A stretch of DNA of 11,316 nucleotides, from the NCBI GenBank assembly GCA_023228865.1, contig JALOAH010000112.1:1-11316 (forward strand), written 5' to 3'. The notes under the pieces are model-generated. The model was not told the origin of the DNA. It did not search any database and was given only the letters and a program-made list of their open reading frames with translations. This DNA comes from Porticoccaceae bacterium (GTDB lineage: Bacteria > Pseudomonadota > Gammaproteobacteria > Pseudomonadales > Porticoccaceae). Positions 1 through 6,614 of this stretch are shown here, piece by piece (positions within the stretch are counted from its first letter, which is position 1; every line of letters begins with the position of its first letter). The position numbers and the translations under genes were made by a program.

Positions 1-2
1 TA

Positions 3-92
3 AAGTGGGTGCTGCGACTGTGGGTGATTATTTTTCCACTGACGGTGATCTTTCTGGCGCTGGCGGTGGCTTTCAATTATGGGCCGTTTTGA
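3..92 (+). CDS. C-terminal end of a membrane protein (5' partial)
   Basis: The frame is open from the window edge to TGA at 90-92 and encodes 29 residues. Most of the piece is one hydrophobic stretch (LWVIIFPLTVIFLALAVAF), which looks like a final transmembrane helix with a short polar end (NYGPF). Only the end of the gene is present, so family and function cannot be given. It lies on the same strand as the MFS gene but is separated from it by about 230 bases that contain repeats and a -10 element, so the two are probably not one operon. A chance open frame of this length is possible, but the composition is typical of a real membrane helix. Confidence 0.55.
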   Translation, partial: KWVLRLWVIIFPLTVIFLALAVAFNYGPF

Positions 93-133
93 GGCGCTGA
101 CCCCACTTGCTGTGCGTCAGCCCCTTCCGCTAT

Positions 134-186
134 GCTGCTCCCACTCGCTGCGCTCGGGGACGATGAGGGGTTTCGCTGTGTTTCAG
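134..186 (+). repeat. Dispersed intergenic repeat, copy 1
   Basis: This 53-base segment recurs at 2139-2191 in the same orientation. The first 39 bases are identical; the rest differs at three positions, all C/T differences. It contains CTCGCTGCGCTCGGGGACGA. Related shorter pieces (CCCCTTCCGCT, AGGGACGATGAAGCT) are scattered in 2046-2205. It carries no open frame of interest and lies between genes in both places, so it looks like a non-coding dispersed repeat of this genome. Confidence 0.7.
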
Positions 187-201
187 AAACTGCGTAGCTG
201 G

Positions 202-229
202 TAGAACTTAGAACGTAGAGCTTAGAACT
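202..229 (+). repeat. Heptamer tandem repeat (4 units)
   Basis: Four consecutive seven-base units: TAGAACT, TAGAACG, TAGAGCT, TAGAACT. It lies between the dispersed repeat and the MFS promoter. Three other short heptamer runs with different unit sequences occur in the window (2209-2243, 2279-2299, 6910-6937). Confidence 0.75.
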
Positions 230-307
230 TGAAACGAGTCAATGTTCGCCATATTCTTTTTTCCATCCTACGAATAACAACTTTCAATTCCTGCTCCCAA
301 ATGAAGT

Positions 308-313
308 TATAAT
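308..313 (+). promoter_or_regulatory. -10 element of the MFS gene; probable leaderless start
   Basis: A perfect TATAAT ends 7 bases before the ATG at 321, so transcription would start at or next to the start codon. No Shine-Dalgarno sequence is visible in the bases before the ATG (ataacccgc). Both facts fit a leaderless mRNA. No convincing -35 hexamer is seen at 16-18 bases. Confidence 0.5.
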
Positions 314-320
314 AACCCGC

Positions 321-1538
321 ATGTTGACTCGTCTGCGCAGCGATTTCGCTGATACCCCCCGGCAGTTCTGGCTGATGTTTTTTGGGATGATGTTTTCCAC
401 CATCGGGACTACGATGATCTGGCCGTTTCTGATGATCTATGCCAGCGAAACCCTGTCGTTGCCCCTGGTAACGGTGGCCAGCCTGATGACGATCAACGCC
501 GGTACGGGGCTGGTTTCAGCAATCCTGGCGGGGCCGGTGATCGACCGGGTGGGGCGCAAGTGGGCCATGGTGGTCGGTTTACTCGGTGCAGGCATGGGGT
601 ATTTTCTGCTGAGCCGCGCCAATACCTATGCTGCGTTTGCGCTCATCCTGGGGTCCAGCGGGATGTTTGGACCCTTATACAATGTGGGCACGGATGCCAT
701 GCTGGCAGACATGATCCCCATGGACAAACGCGCCGATGCCTATGCCCTGCTCCGCATGGCGCACAATGTTGGTGTGGCGGCAGGGCCAGCGTTGGGCGGG
801 TTCGTGCTGGCGCGCTCGTATCGATTTGGGATGTATGGTGCGGGTGCGGGATTGATCGTTTACGGGTTGGCGCTGCTGTTTTTCGCCCGCGAAACGCTAC
901 CCGAAGGGGTTGCGGTGGAGAAATCTAACGTGCTGGGCCAGCTGCGCGGTTACTGGACGGCTCTGCAGGACCGGGCGTTTATGGGACTGGTGGGTGCATT
1001 CACCCTGCTGCACATGACAGCATCGATGATTTGGGTGCTCCTCTCGGTCTATTTAAAGACGCAATTCGGCATCAGCGAACAGGTGTATGGTTGGCTGCCA
1101 ACAACCAATGCCCTGATGGTGGTCTTCTTCCAGGTGCTGGTGACGCGTAAGATGAAGAAATATCCCGATGTGCAGGTGATGACCTGGGGCGCAGTCTTTT
1201 ATGTTTTTGCGCCGTTGACCATTGCACTTTCGAACAGCTTTTGGGGATTCTGGCTGGGCATGGTGATTATGACCGTGGGGGAACTGGTGGTGGTGCCGCG
1301 CTCCAGCGCATATGCCGCCAACCTGGCGCCGGTTGACAAGCGAGGGCGCTATATGAGCCTGTATGGGCTGACCTGGAATGTGGCAGCAGGGATCAGTCCG
1401 GTGTTGGGCGGCCTGGCCAGCGATCAGATCGGCCCGAGAGCGCCCTGGACGTTTAGCGCGGTGATCGGCTTGCTGGCTGTGCTGGCCTTCCGCAGGTTGA
1501 AGAAATATCAGGCCAGCAAAGATGCTGCGATTTCTTAA
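321..1538 (+). CDS. MFS (major facilitator superfamily) transporter
   Basis: A 405-residue integral membrane protein, the usual length for a 12-helix major facilitator. The N-terminus is short and polar, followed by a first helix around residues 17-40 (GMMFSTIGTTMIWPFL). The loop between helices 2 and 3 carries the MFS motif A signature as DRVGRK at residues 75-80. A further conserved-type segment is NVGVAAGPALGGF after a DKRADAYAL loop, and a similar DKRGRYMSLYG loop occurs in the C-terminal half, as expected from the internal two-fold repeat. Layout resembles drug or metabolite efflux members such as the MdtH/YfmO type, but the substrate cannot be read from sequence. The start at 321 is chosen because it gives a normal N-terminus and sits directly after the -10 element. 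It appears to be a single-gene unit; no clear terminator hairpin follows it. Confidence 0.92.
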   Translation: MLTRLRSDFADTPRQFWLMFFGMMFSTIGTTMIWPFLMIYASETLSLPLVTVASLMTINAGTGLVSAILAGPVIDRVGRKWAMVVGLLGAGMGYFLLSRANTYAAFALILGSSGMFGPLYNVGTDAMLADMIPMDKRADAYALLRMAHNVGVAAGPALGGFVLARSYRFGMYGAGAGLIVYGLALLFFARETLPEGVAVEKSNVLGQLRGYWTALQDRAFMGLVGAFTLLHMTASMIWVLLSVYLKTQFGISEQVYGWLPTTNALMVVFFQVLVTRKMKKYPDVQVMTWGAVFYVFAPLTIALSNSFWGFWLGMVIMTVGELVVVPRSSAYAANLAPVDKRGRYMSLYGLTWNVAAGISPVLGGLASDQIGPRAPWTFSAVIGLLAVLAFRRLKKYQASKDAAIS

Positions 1539-1549
1539 GCTTTACCCCC

Positions 1550-1579
1550 TTGACAAATGATCCGTTAATTGCCTAAAAT
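1550..1579 (+). promoter_or_regulatory. Promoter of the LuxR-type gene
   Basis: A perfect -35 TTGACA (1550-1555) is followed after 18 bases by TAAAAT (1574-1579), which matches five of six consensus positions. The -10 overlaps the left end of the SOS-type palindrome at 1577-1598, so a protein bound there would block RNA polymerase. Confidence 0.7.
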
Positions 1580-1598
1580 TAGAACATATGTTCTAATT
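1577..1598. promoter_or_regulatory. LexA-type SOS box (22-bp perfect palindrome)
   Basis: The centre is GAACATATGTTC (1582-1593), an exact match to the Gram-positive-type LexA site GAAC-N4-GTTC. The symmetry continues on both sides (AATTA...TAATT) to a perfect 22-bp palindrome. It overlaps the -10 and the likely start of transcription, which is a repressor position. LexA binding is inferred from the motif; an operator for the downstream regulator itself is the main alternative. Confidence 0.65.
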
Positions 1599-1639
1599 AC
1601 GATTGAGCTGTTGTGCATGCTGCTCAGGAGGATGCTTTT

Positions 1640-2044
1640 ATGACAAGAGTTTTGATCTTTAAAACACCGGACGCCTTCGGTGTTTTGGAGGTGGACGCGC
1701 CGGCTGAACGCATTGTCAGTGCGATCAATCGTGGCGACTGGGAGGCTTACCTGCCCGGCGAACAGGGTCCGCTATATGCCCGGCAACAGGGTGCAGTGGT
1801 GGTCGTGACGAACAGCGCATCGCTGCAGAAGGAAGATCTGCCCAAACTCAGCCGCCGCGAATACCAGGTGCTGGTGCTGCTGGGCGATGGTCTGACCACG
1901 GCTGAGATTGCGCTGCGGCTGGGTCTGCGTCCGCGCACGGTGCGCGGTTATGTGGCCAGCATGAAGGTGCGCCTGGATGCGCAAAATATCCAGCAGCTGG
2001 TCGCTCGCGCCGTGGCTCTGGGGTTGTTCAGGCCAGAAATGTGA
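1640..2044 (+). CDS. Small LuxR/GerE-type HTH DNA-binding protein
   Basis: A 134-residue protein. Residues about 70-128 form a LuxR (GerE) helix-turn-helix: LSRREYQVLVLLGDGLT, then TAEIALRLGLRPRTVRGYV and a last helix. This is the DNA-binding fold found at the end of NarL/FixJ-type regulators. The N-terminal 65 residues are not a receiver domain: they are too short and lack the phospho-acceptor pattern. I do not recognise that part. The start at ATG 1640 is preferred because AGGAGG (1626-1631) sits 8 bases upstream; a GTG at 1613 is in frame but has no such site. The promoter carries a perfect SOS-type palindrome, so expression probably rises after DNA damage. It is monocistronic as far as can be seen, with repeats following it. 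Its target genes are unknown. Confidence 0.87.
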   Translation: MTRVLIFKTPDAFGVLEVDAPAERIVSAINRGDWEAYLPGEQGPLYARQQGAVVVVTNSASLQKEDLPKLSRREYQVLVLLGDGLTTAEIALRLGLRPRTVRGYVASMKVRLDAQNIQQLVARAVALGLFRPEM

Positions 2045-2302
2045 TTCCGCTTGCTGTGCTTCAGCCCCTTCCGCTGCACTTCAGGGACGATGAAGCTCAA
2101 AGCTGATCCCACTCACTGCGCTCAGCCTCTTTCGCTTCGCTGCTCCCACTCGCTGCGCTCGGGGACGATGAGGGGTTCCGCTGCGCTTCAGGGACGATGA
2201 AGCTGATCCCTAATTCCTAATTCCTATTTCCTGATTCCTGTTCCCGAATTTGTTCTGTAAACACGATTTAGGACGTGTCACTATTCACTATTCACCATAT
2301 TA
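2045..2302. repeat. Repeat-rich intergenic region
   Basis: No gene is supported here. It holds copy 2 of the 53-base dispersed repeat (2139-2191), degenerate relatives of it (for example CACTTCAGGGACGATGAAGCT and CGCTTCAGGGACGATGAAGCT), a five-unit heptamer run at 2209-2243 (CCTAATT twice, CCTATTT, CCTGATT, CCTGTTC) and a second run at 2279-2299 (CACTATT twice, CACCATA). Confidence 0.7.
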
Positions 2303-2341
2303 AAACCAAAGAGGCTGCTTTCTTCAAACAGCCTCCGGTTT
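2303..2341 (-). terminator. Rho-independent terminator of the ferredoxin gene
   Basis: Arms GAGGCTG (2311-2317) and CAGCCTC (2329-2335) pair over 7 bp, with an outer AAACC/GGTTT (2303-2307/2337-2341). Read on the minus strand, the hairpin lies just past the ferredoxin stop and is followed by a T-rich run (TTTGGTTTTAA), as in an intrinsic terminator. Confidence 0.7.
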
Positions 2342-2362
2342 GAGCGTTGGTTAATTGTATAA

Positions 2363-2557
2363 CTACTCTTCAATGATAATGATGGCTTCTTCTGGGCATT
2401 CTTCCACGGCTTCCCGCACAACCTCTTCATATTCTTCCGGGATCGGGTCAAGCAGAACCTCAGCGAAGGGCTCATTGGCTAAGCTGAAAACCTCGGGAGC
2501 CAGACCTTCGCAAATACCACAGCCTAAGCACAGATCTTCATCAACTCTTACTCTCAT
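2363..2557 (-). CDS. Small ferredoxin, single [4Fe-4S] cluster
   Basis: A 64-residue acidic protein, the normal size for a one-cluster bacterial ferredoxin. Cluster ligands are C10, C13 and C16 in CLGCGIC and C54 in ECPEEAI. All four cysteines are present, so a [4Fe-4S] cluster is expected rather than [3Fe-4S]. It would carry electrons in the cytoplasm; the partner enzyme is not in the window. The start is supported by AGGAGA 6 bases upstream of the ATG. It is transcribed alone on the minus strand, with an extended -10 about 105 bases upstream, a structured 5' region between, and an intrinsic terminator behind it. The phosphatase gene is divergent to it. Confidence 0.92.
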   Translation of the reverse strand: MRVRVDEDLCLGCGICEGLAPEVFSLANEPFAEVLLDPIPEEYEEVVREAVEECPEEAIIIIEE

Positions 2558-2597
2558 CAGTCATCTCCTAATCACTATTTGATTTAAGTTGGACAGG

Positions 2598-2655
2598 GGA
2601 AGACCAGCCTGGCGGGCGATCTTCCAGTACCGAAAGGTACACTTGGATTAAATCC
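2598..2655 (-). promoter_or_regulatory. Structured 5' untranslated region of the ferredoxin gene
   Basis: Three hairpins lie in a row between the promoter and the ferredoxin start. They are GGATT/AATCC (2645-2655), GTACC/GGTAC with a four-base loop (2627-2640), and GGAAGA/TCTTCC (2598-2603/2620-2625), which encloses CCAGCCTGG (2604-2612). The four-base loop is GAAA (a GNRA loop) if the plus strand were transcribed and TTTC on the minus strand, so the strand of any RNA is not certain. I do not recognise a named riboswitch. Confidence 0.4.
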
Positions 2656-2661
2656 AGCGGA

Positions 2662-2667
2662 ATTATA
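2662..2667 (-). promoter_or_regulatory. Extended -10 of the ferredoxin gene
   Basis: On the minus strand the sequence reads TGGTATAAT, a perfect extended -10. The -35 position is weak. It implies a 5' untranslated region of about 98 bases. Confidence 0.6.
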
Positions 2668-2702
2668 CCACATGGCGTATTTATTACCAGTGATTCTTAA
2701 CG

Positions 2703-2708
2703 TATAAT
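2703..2708 (+). promoter_or_regulatory. -10 element of the phosphatase gene
   Basis: A perfect TATAAT 63 bases before the chosen start codon, divergent to the ferredoxin promoter. No good -35 hexamer is seen. Confidence 0.45.
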
Positions 2709-2771
2709 GACTGACATATTTCCGGTTTTTAAGCTGGGTTGCTGCTTCCCGGCGGTTGGATAGAAGGTTTG

Positions 2772-3281
2772 ATGAGATCACTGCTGTTTAACGGTTTAAC
2801 AAGACTTCCCTATGGACTTGCAGGGACCGTGTACCGCAGCCCGCTGCCCTCCAGCCCATTGTTTGACCCGCGGGGACGGGTTCTGCCGGCTTATGAGCGG
2901 CACGGGGTGGACACCGTCGTTGTGCTCAATGAGATCGAGGAATTGCAACGCCTGTTGGGACAGGACCTGCTGGGATATTATCGGCAGCTTGGTTATGATG
3001 TGATCCACGCGCCAGCGCCGGATTTTAACGTCTTCCAGCCCGAGGTGTTGAAATTGGCGCTCAAAGCGACCCTGGCTGCGGCTGAAGCGGGGCGGACGAT
3101 TGCGATCCACTGCCATGCAGGCATTGGGAGGACTGGCACCCTGGCAGCCTGCCTGGCGAAGACCGTTTTCGGCATTTCGGGTGAGGATGCTGTCACTTGG
3201 CTGCGGCAATTTATCCCGGAAGCGGTTGAAGGTGGGTTGCAGTACCGGTTCGTGCTGGATTTTTCCTGGGGGGAAAACTAA
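2772..3281 (+). CDS. Dual-specificity/tyrosine-type protein phosphatase
   Basis: A 169-residue cytoplasmic protein with the CX5R active-site loop HCHAGIGRTG at residues 113-122: C114 is the nucleophile and R120 binds the phosphate. D84 in PAPDF is in the right place for the general acid. The N-terminal VYRSPLPS segment is common in small bacterial phosphatases of the cysteine-dependent type. It would remove phosphate from a protein or small molecule; the substrate is not known. ATG 2772 is chosen because AGAAGG lies 4 bases before it. An in-frame TTG at 2739 would add 11 residues without a clear ribosome site. Its stop codon overlaps that of the convergent DUF4261-like gene. Confidence 0.88.
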   Translation: MRSLLFNGLTRLPYGLAGTVYRSPLPSSPLFDPRGRVLPAYERHGVDTVVVLNEIEELQRLLGQDLLGYYRQLGYDVIHAPAPDFNVFQPEVLKLALKATLAAAEAGRTIAIHCHAGIGRTGTLAACLAKTVFGISGEDAVTWLRQFIPEAVEGGLQYRFVLDFSWGEN

Positions 3282-4084
3282 GCGTCGTTTTTTTCGATAA
3301 CCAGGGTTCCTGAGGGCCCCATCAGCACCTCCTCCCATTCGGTGACCTCTACGAATTTCAATTGCTGCCCCGATGTGCCGACCTCGAGGGTATCCCCTGC
3401 AGTGACGAATACATCCTCTTCGTATAGATAATGAAACACGTTGATGAATAGGCGGATGATGTCATCCGCACTTTCAGCGGGTTGGACACGATAAGCCAGG
3501 TCGGGGACATCGAAGATGTGGTGGCCTTTGGTCACCAGCCAGTAACCCTGGTCATCGGTGAAGAAACGCACATAGCCGAACCACAGGTTGTAGGGGATTG
3601 ACTGGCGGAAGCTGGCGATGCTGGCTGGCTTTAAAAAGTCTGCCGGGGGATGGGCGGTCCAGGCATTGGTGTTGACGATACCCAAGAGGTCTTCATTTGC
3701 AAAGGCGCAAGCCAGGCGATAGAGGGCGATCATCGTTTCGACGGGGTTGTGATGCCCCCGGTAATAAACCAGGCTGATATGGGCGCGATGCTGGCGCATG
3801 GCGGCTTTGATCTGCGCCTGCCAGGGCGAAACCATCACGGTGTAATCGATCACTTCAGGGGGCAGGGGAATTGGCAAACCTGCGATCAAAAGCTCATGAC
3901 CATCCAGGCTTGCCCGGCCGATGCTCTTGTTGGGGTCTTGTTGAACCCAGGTGAGGTTGCTGGCACCCTCAGCGCCCAGGCAGCGCTGCAGCGCCGCCTC
4001 GTCGGGAATGGGCAGTTGATCGGATGCGTAGATCAGATGCAGTTCGGGGTGTTTGGTGGGTGGGTAAGCCTGGATTGAAGTCAT
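3278..4084 (-). CDS. DUF4261-like protein of unknown function
   Basis: A 268-residue soluble protein. The order of segments fits the DUF4261 family as I know it: an N-terminal strand followed by PIPDEAALQRCL, then GLPIPLPPEVID, a buried SPWQAQIKAAM helix, HRAHISLVYY, and later GIVNTNAWTAHPPADF. The biochemical role of the family is not established. No signal peptide or membrane segment is visible. The start at 4084 has AGGAAG 6 bases upstream on the minus strand. A promoter TTGAAA-16-GATAAT lies at 4115-4142, about 24 bases of leader away. The gene is divergent to the YcxB-like gene and convergent with the phosphatase, sharing stop-codon bases with it. The family call comes from memory of the pattern and needs a profile search. 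Confidence 0.75.
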   Translation of the reverse strand: MTSIQAYPPTKHPELHLIYASDQLPIPDEAALQRCLGAEGASNLTWVQQDPNKSIGRASLDGHELLIAGLPIPLPPEVIDYTVMVSPWQAQIKAAMRQHRAHISLVYYRGHHNPVETMIALYRLACAFANEDLLGIVNTNAWTAHPPADFLKPASIASFRQSIPYNLWFGYVRFFTDDQGYWLVTKGHHIFDVPDLAYRVQPAESADDIIRLFINVFHYLYEEDVFVTAGDTLEVGTSGQQLKFVEVTEWEEVLMGPSGTLVIEKNDA

Positions 4085-4114
4085 GGCACGCTTCCTGATG
4101 ATGGGTGTGGTTTG

Positions 4115-4142
4115 ATTATCTCATAAACCGGGCTTATTTCAA
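4115..4142 (-). promoter_or_regulatory. Promoter of the DUF4261-like gene
   Basis: On the minus strand: TTGAAA (4137-4142), 16 bases, GATAAT (4115-4120), with TGA directly before the -10, giving an extended form. Confidence 0.6.
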
Positions 4143-4160
4143 ATCCAATCGGTCTGCTGA

Positions 4161-4189
4161 CTGACAGAAAGGGCGCAAAATGGTAAAAT
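4161..4189 (+). promoter_or_regulatory. Promoter of the YcxB-like gene
   Basis: CTGACA (4161-4166), 17 bases, TAAAAT (4184-4189), with TGG before the -10. Each hexamer matches five of six consensus positions. Transcription would start about 15 bases before the ATG, leaving room only for the ribosome site. Confidence 0.7.
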
Positions 4190-4211
4190 TGGGCTGAGAT
4201 TGGAGAAACCG

Positions 4212-4712
4212 ATGGAAACAATTTTCAGCATTGAATACACCCCTGAAAAAAGGGATTATGTGCGCGCTTCGCGCATCCTTTCGCGAAAGTCGCCCGGGTT
4301 TGTTGCTCTGGCGGCGATGGTCGTGTTCATTGTTCTTGCCTCCGGGGTGGCGCTGATCTTTCCCAGGCTTGCTGGTGAGACTTTACGGGGACTGGCGCCC
4401 TTTATGCTGGCGGCTGGCTTCACCTATCTGCTGTACATTGGTTTTCTGATTCCCAGGCAACTTAATAAGGCGTATGAGAGCAAAGCGCACATGCGTTTGC
4501 CGCGCCGGTTGAGCTTTTTTGAATCGCACTTGATGATGGCAATCGGCGACCAAAGCGTTAATCTGCCCTGGGAAAATTTAACCCGGGTGTTCAACAGCGG
4601 GAATGATTTCATCATGATCTTCCAGGTCGATGAGCAGGTGATCGTGTTTATTCCCAGCCGGGCGCTTGAAAGCCAGGCTGCTTTAGAAAATCTGCAAAAA
4701 TATATTTATTGA
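4212..4712 (+). CDS. YcxB-like membrane protein
   Basis: A 166-residue protein with two predicted membrane helices at about residues 29-51 and 60-81, followed by a cytoplasmic-type domain at about 97-166. The soluble part reads SFFESHLMMAIGDQSVNLPW, then NDFIMIFQ and VIVFIPSRAL, which is the pattern of the YcxB-like C-terminal domain (strand, tryptophan, strand, IPxRA). Function in this family is unknown. ATG 4212 is chosen because TGGAG lies 6 bases upstream; the in-frame TTG at 4200 lies too close to the predicted transcription start. Transcribed alone; the next gene has its own -10 overlapping this gene's end. Confidence 0.78.
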   Translation: METIFSIEYTPEKRDYVRASRILSRKSPGFVALAAMVVFIVLASGVALIFPRLAGETLRGLAPFMLAAGFTYLLYIGFLIPRQLNKAYESKAHMRLPRRLSFFESHLMMAIGDQSVNLPWENLTRVFNSGNDFIMIFQVDEQVIVFIPSRALESQAALENLQKYIY

Positions 4713-4735
4713 AAAATCAATCCTGATGATATAAT
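4709..4735 (+). promoter_or_regulatory. Promoter of the M20 peptidase gene
   Basis: TGATATAAT (4727-4735) is a perfect extended -10. A TTGAAA lies 15 bases upstream (4709-4714), across the stop codon of the preceding gene. The resulting untranslated leader is about 125 bases and contains a ten-base near-repeat (TCGATTATCC, TCGATTATCA) near 4825-4844. Confidence 0.6.
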
Positions 4736-4868
4736 GACCATCATCAAGCTCTCGGCATGCTTGAAAACCAATCCTTTCCCGGGTATTGATCAGCGTGCGG
4801 AACGCCTGTTGGTATCACCTGGATCGATTATCCTCGATTATCACCATAAAAATTGAAAGGAGCACACG

Positions 4869-6560
4869 ATGAACTTGATAACCCTGTTAATCTCTGCGGC
4901 GATTGGGCTGGTCGTGGTGTTGTTTTTCCTGGTTGGCTTTGTTCTTTTAAAGACGGCGCTGTATTCCCCTCCACAAAAGAAGGTTAAGCCGCGCGAATTT
5001 CCTTATTTTGACGGCAAATCGGTTGCTGAGCGTCTGGGTTTGGCGGTGCAGTACCGCACGATTTCCTATGATGACCCGCAAAGAATTGATGAAAATGCCT
5101 TCTTTGGTCTTCATCGCCTGTTTAAGACGCTTTACCCGCAGGTGCACACGCACCTTAAATTGGAGACGGTCAATAACCTCAGCTTGCTGTACACCTGGAA
5201 GGGGAGCAAACCCGATCTGCAACCGATTATGCTGATCTCGCATTTGGATGTGGTTCCGGCTGATGAGGACGATCCCGCCTGGGAGCACCCGCCCTTCAGC
5301 GGCGAGCTGGCTGACGGCTATGTGTGGGGACGGGGCACGCTGGACATCAAAAGCGGTGTGATTGGCATTTTAGAAGCCGTGGAATACCTGTTGAAGCAGG
5401 GCTTTGAACCGGAACACACCGTTTACCTGGGCTTTGGGCATGATGAGGAAATAAGCGGCAAGAACGGCGCGGTTGCGATTGCCGCCCTGCTTAAAGAACG
5501 CGGGGTGACGCTTGGCTGCTTGCTGGATGAAGGTGGTTCGGTTTATGAAGGACTTTTACCGGGGGTTGATGCGCTGCTGGCGATGATCGGCATCTCGGAA
5601 AAGGGGTACCTGAGCCTGCGCTTGAGCGTGACCCAGGACGGCGGACATTCTTCGATGCCGGCTACGCCAACAGCGATCGGTATTCTTTCGCAGGCCATCG
5701 CCAGGCTGGAAGCGCAACCGATGCCGGCGCGCCTGGAGGTGGTTGAATTTTTGATGAGCTACATCGGGTCTGTACTGCCTTTTTCCCAGCGGATGGCTTT
5801 TGCCAATACCTGGCTGTTTGGCGGGCGCCTAAAAAAGGAGCTGTCGCGGTCGAACCTGATGAATGCCAGCATCCGCACCACCACCGCGCCGACCATCATA
5901 AATGCCGGCGTCAAGGATAACGTTTTGCCGTCAAAGGCTGAGGCTGTGGTTAACTTTCGCCTGCTGCCCGGGGATGATCTGGCCAGTGTATACAAAATGG
6001 TACTGGAGCGCATCAACGATAAGCGGGTCAGCGTGATGCCCTTTGCTGGCGAAGTACTCGCCGGTTCTTCGGGATGGGACCCATCCCCGGTAGCTGATGT
6101 TGAATCGCCGTATTTTCTTCGGCTTTCCCGGCTGGCGCGGGAGGTCTTCCCGGGTGCGCTGGCGGCGCCCTTCCTGGTGATTGGCGGCACCGATTCCCGC
6201 CATTATGCATCGGTGACGGGTAACGCATTCCGGTTTTCACCGGTTATCCTTGACAAAGCCGGTGTGCAGAGTGTGCACGCCGTCAACGAGCGCCTGTCGT
6301 TTGAAAATTGCGCAAAAATGGTCAGTTTTTACACGGCTTATATCCAGGAGATGTCGACACTGCCCGGTGAGTTGGACGCAGGGAGCAGCATGGCTGAATC
6401 AGGCGATGAGGAAATCCAGGAATTGATTGCCGATTCCATAGCATGGGAGGATGATGAAGATATCCCGATCCCTTCGTTTGAAGAGACCATGGCGTTTGGC
6501 GCTGAAGTGGGTGATGCTGAACCTGGGGAAAGCGAGGATGACTTCAGCCCAGAAGAGTAG
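4869..6560 (+). CDS. Membrane-anchored M20 metallopeptidase (CPS1/PM20D1-like)
   Basis: A 563-residue protein. Residues 3-32 form one strong hydrophobic helix, an uncleaved N-terminal anchor that would put the enzyme outside. The M20 two-zinc site is complete: H125 and D127 in SHLDVVP, D159 in GRGTLDIKSG, E193 and E194 in HDEEISG, D220 in LLDEGG and H470 in VQSVHAVNE. H260 in GGHSS belongs to the dimerisation/lid domain. The PAWEHPPFSGELADGYVWGRGTLDIKSG segment is characteristic of carboxypeptidase S and PM20D1-type members, which hydrolyse peptides or N-acyl amino acids. Start supported by AAAGGAG 7 bases upstream. Unusual feature: the last 63 residues (from 501) hold 24 acidic and no basic residues, an extension beyond the catalytic fold. 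Substrate is not known. Confidence 0.92.
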   Translation: MNLITLLISAAIGLVVVLFFLVGFVLLKTALYSPPQKKVKPREFPYFDGKSVAERLGLAVQYRTISYDDPQRIDENAFFGLHRLFKTLYPQVHTHLKLETVNNLSLLYTWKGSKPDLQPIMLISHLDVVPADEDDPAWEHPPFSGELADGYVWGRGTLDIKSGVIGILEAVEYLLKQGFEPEHTVYLGFGHDEEISGKNGAVAIAALLKERGVTLGCLLDEGGSVYEGLLPGVDALLAMIGISEKGYLSLRLSVTQDGGHSSMPATPTAIGILSQAIARLEAQPMPARLEVVEFLMSYIGSVLPFSQRMAFANTWLFGGRLKKELSRSNLMNASIRTTTAPTIINAGVKDNVLPSKAEAVVNFRLLPGDDLASVYKMVLERINDKRVSVMPFAGEVLAGSSGWDPSPVADVESPYFLRLSRLAREVFPGALAAPFLVIGGTDSRHYASVTGNAFRFSPVILDKAGVQSVHAVNERLSFENCAKMVSFYTAYIQEMSTLPGELDAGSSMAESGDEEIQELIADSIAWEDDEDIPIPSFEETMAFGAEVGDAEPGESEDDFSPEE

Positions 6561-6585
6561 GCGGTAGCGCATTTTGCGCATGGAT

Positions 6586-6614
6586 CGCGGCAGGATTTAG
6601 CGTGACCTGCCGCG
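6586..6614 (+). terminator. Hairpin after the M20 gene, possible terminator
   Basis: Arms CGCGGCAGG (6586-6594) and CCTGCCGCG (6606-6614) form a perfect 9-bp stem with an 11-base loop, 25 bases after the stop codon. No T run follows (CGTTGTCATTG), so it is either a terminator without the usual tail or an mRNA-stabilising hairpin. Confidence 0.4.

Noticed and set aside
2598..2660. The hairpin cluster before the ferredoxin gene as a tRNA or a named riboswitch
   Set aside because: No T-arm GGTTCGA-type sequence, no acceptor stem pairing and no riboswitch core that I recognise.
2739..2771. A longer phosphatase start at TTG 2739
   Set aside because: No ribosome site precedes it, while ATG 2772 has one and gives a normal N-terminus.
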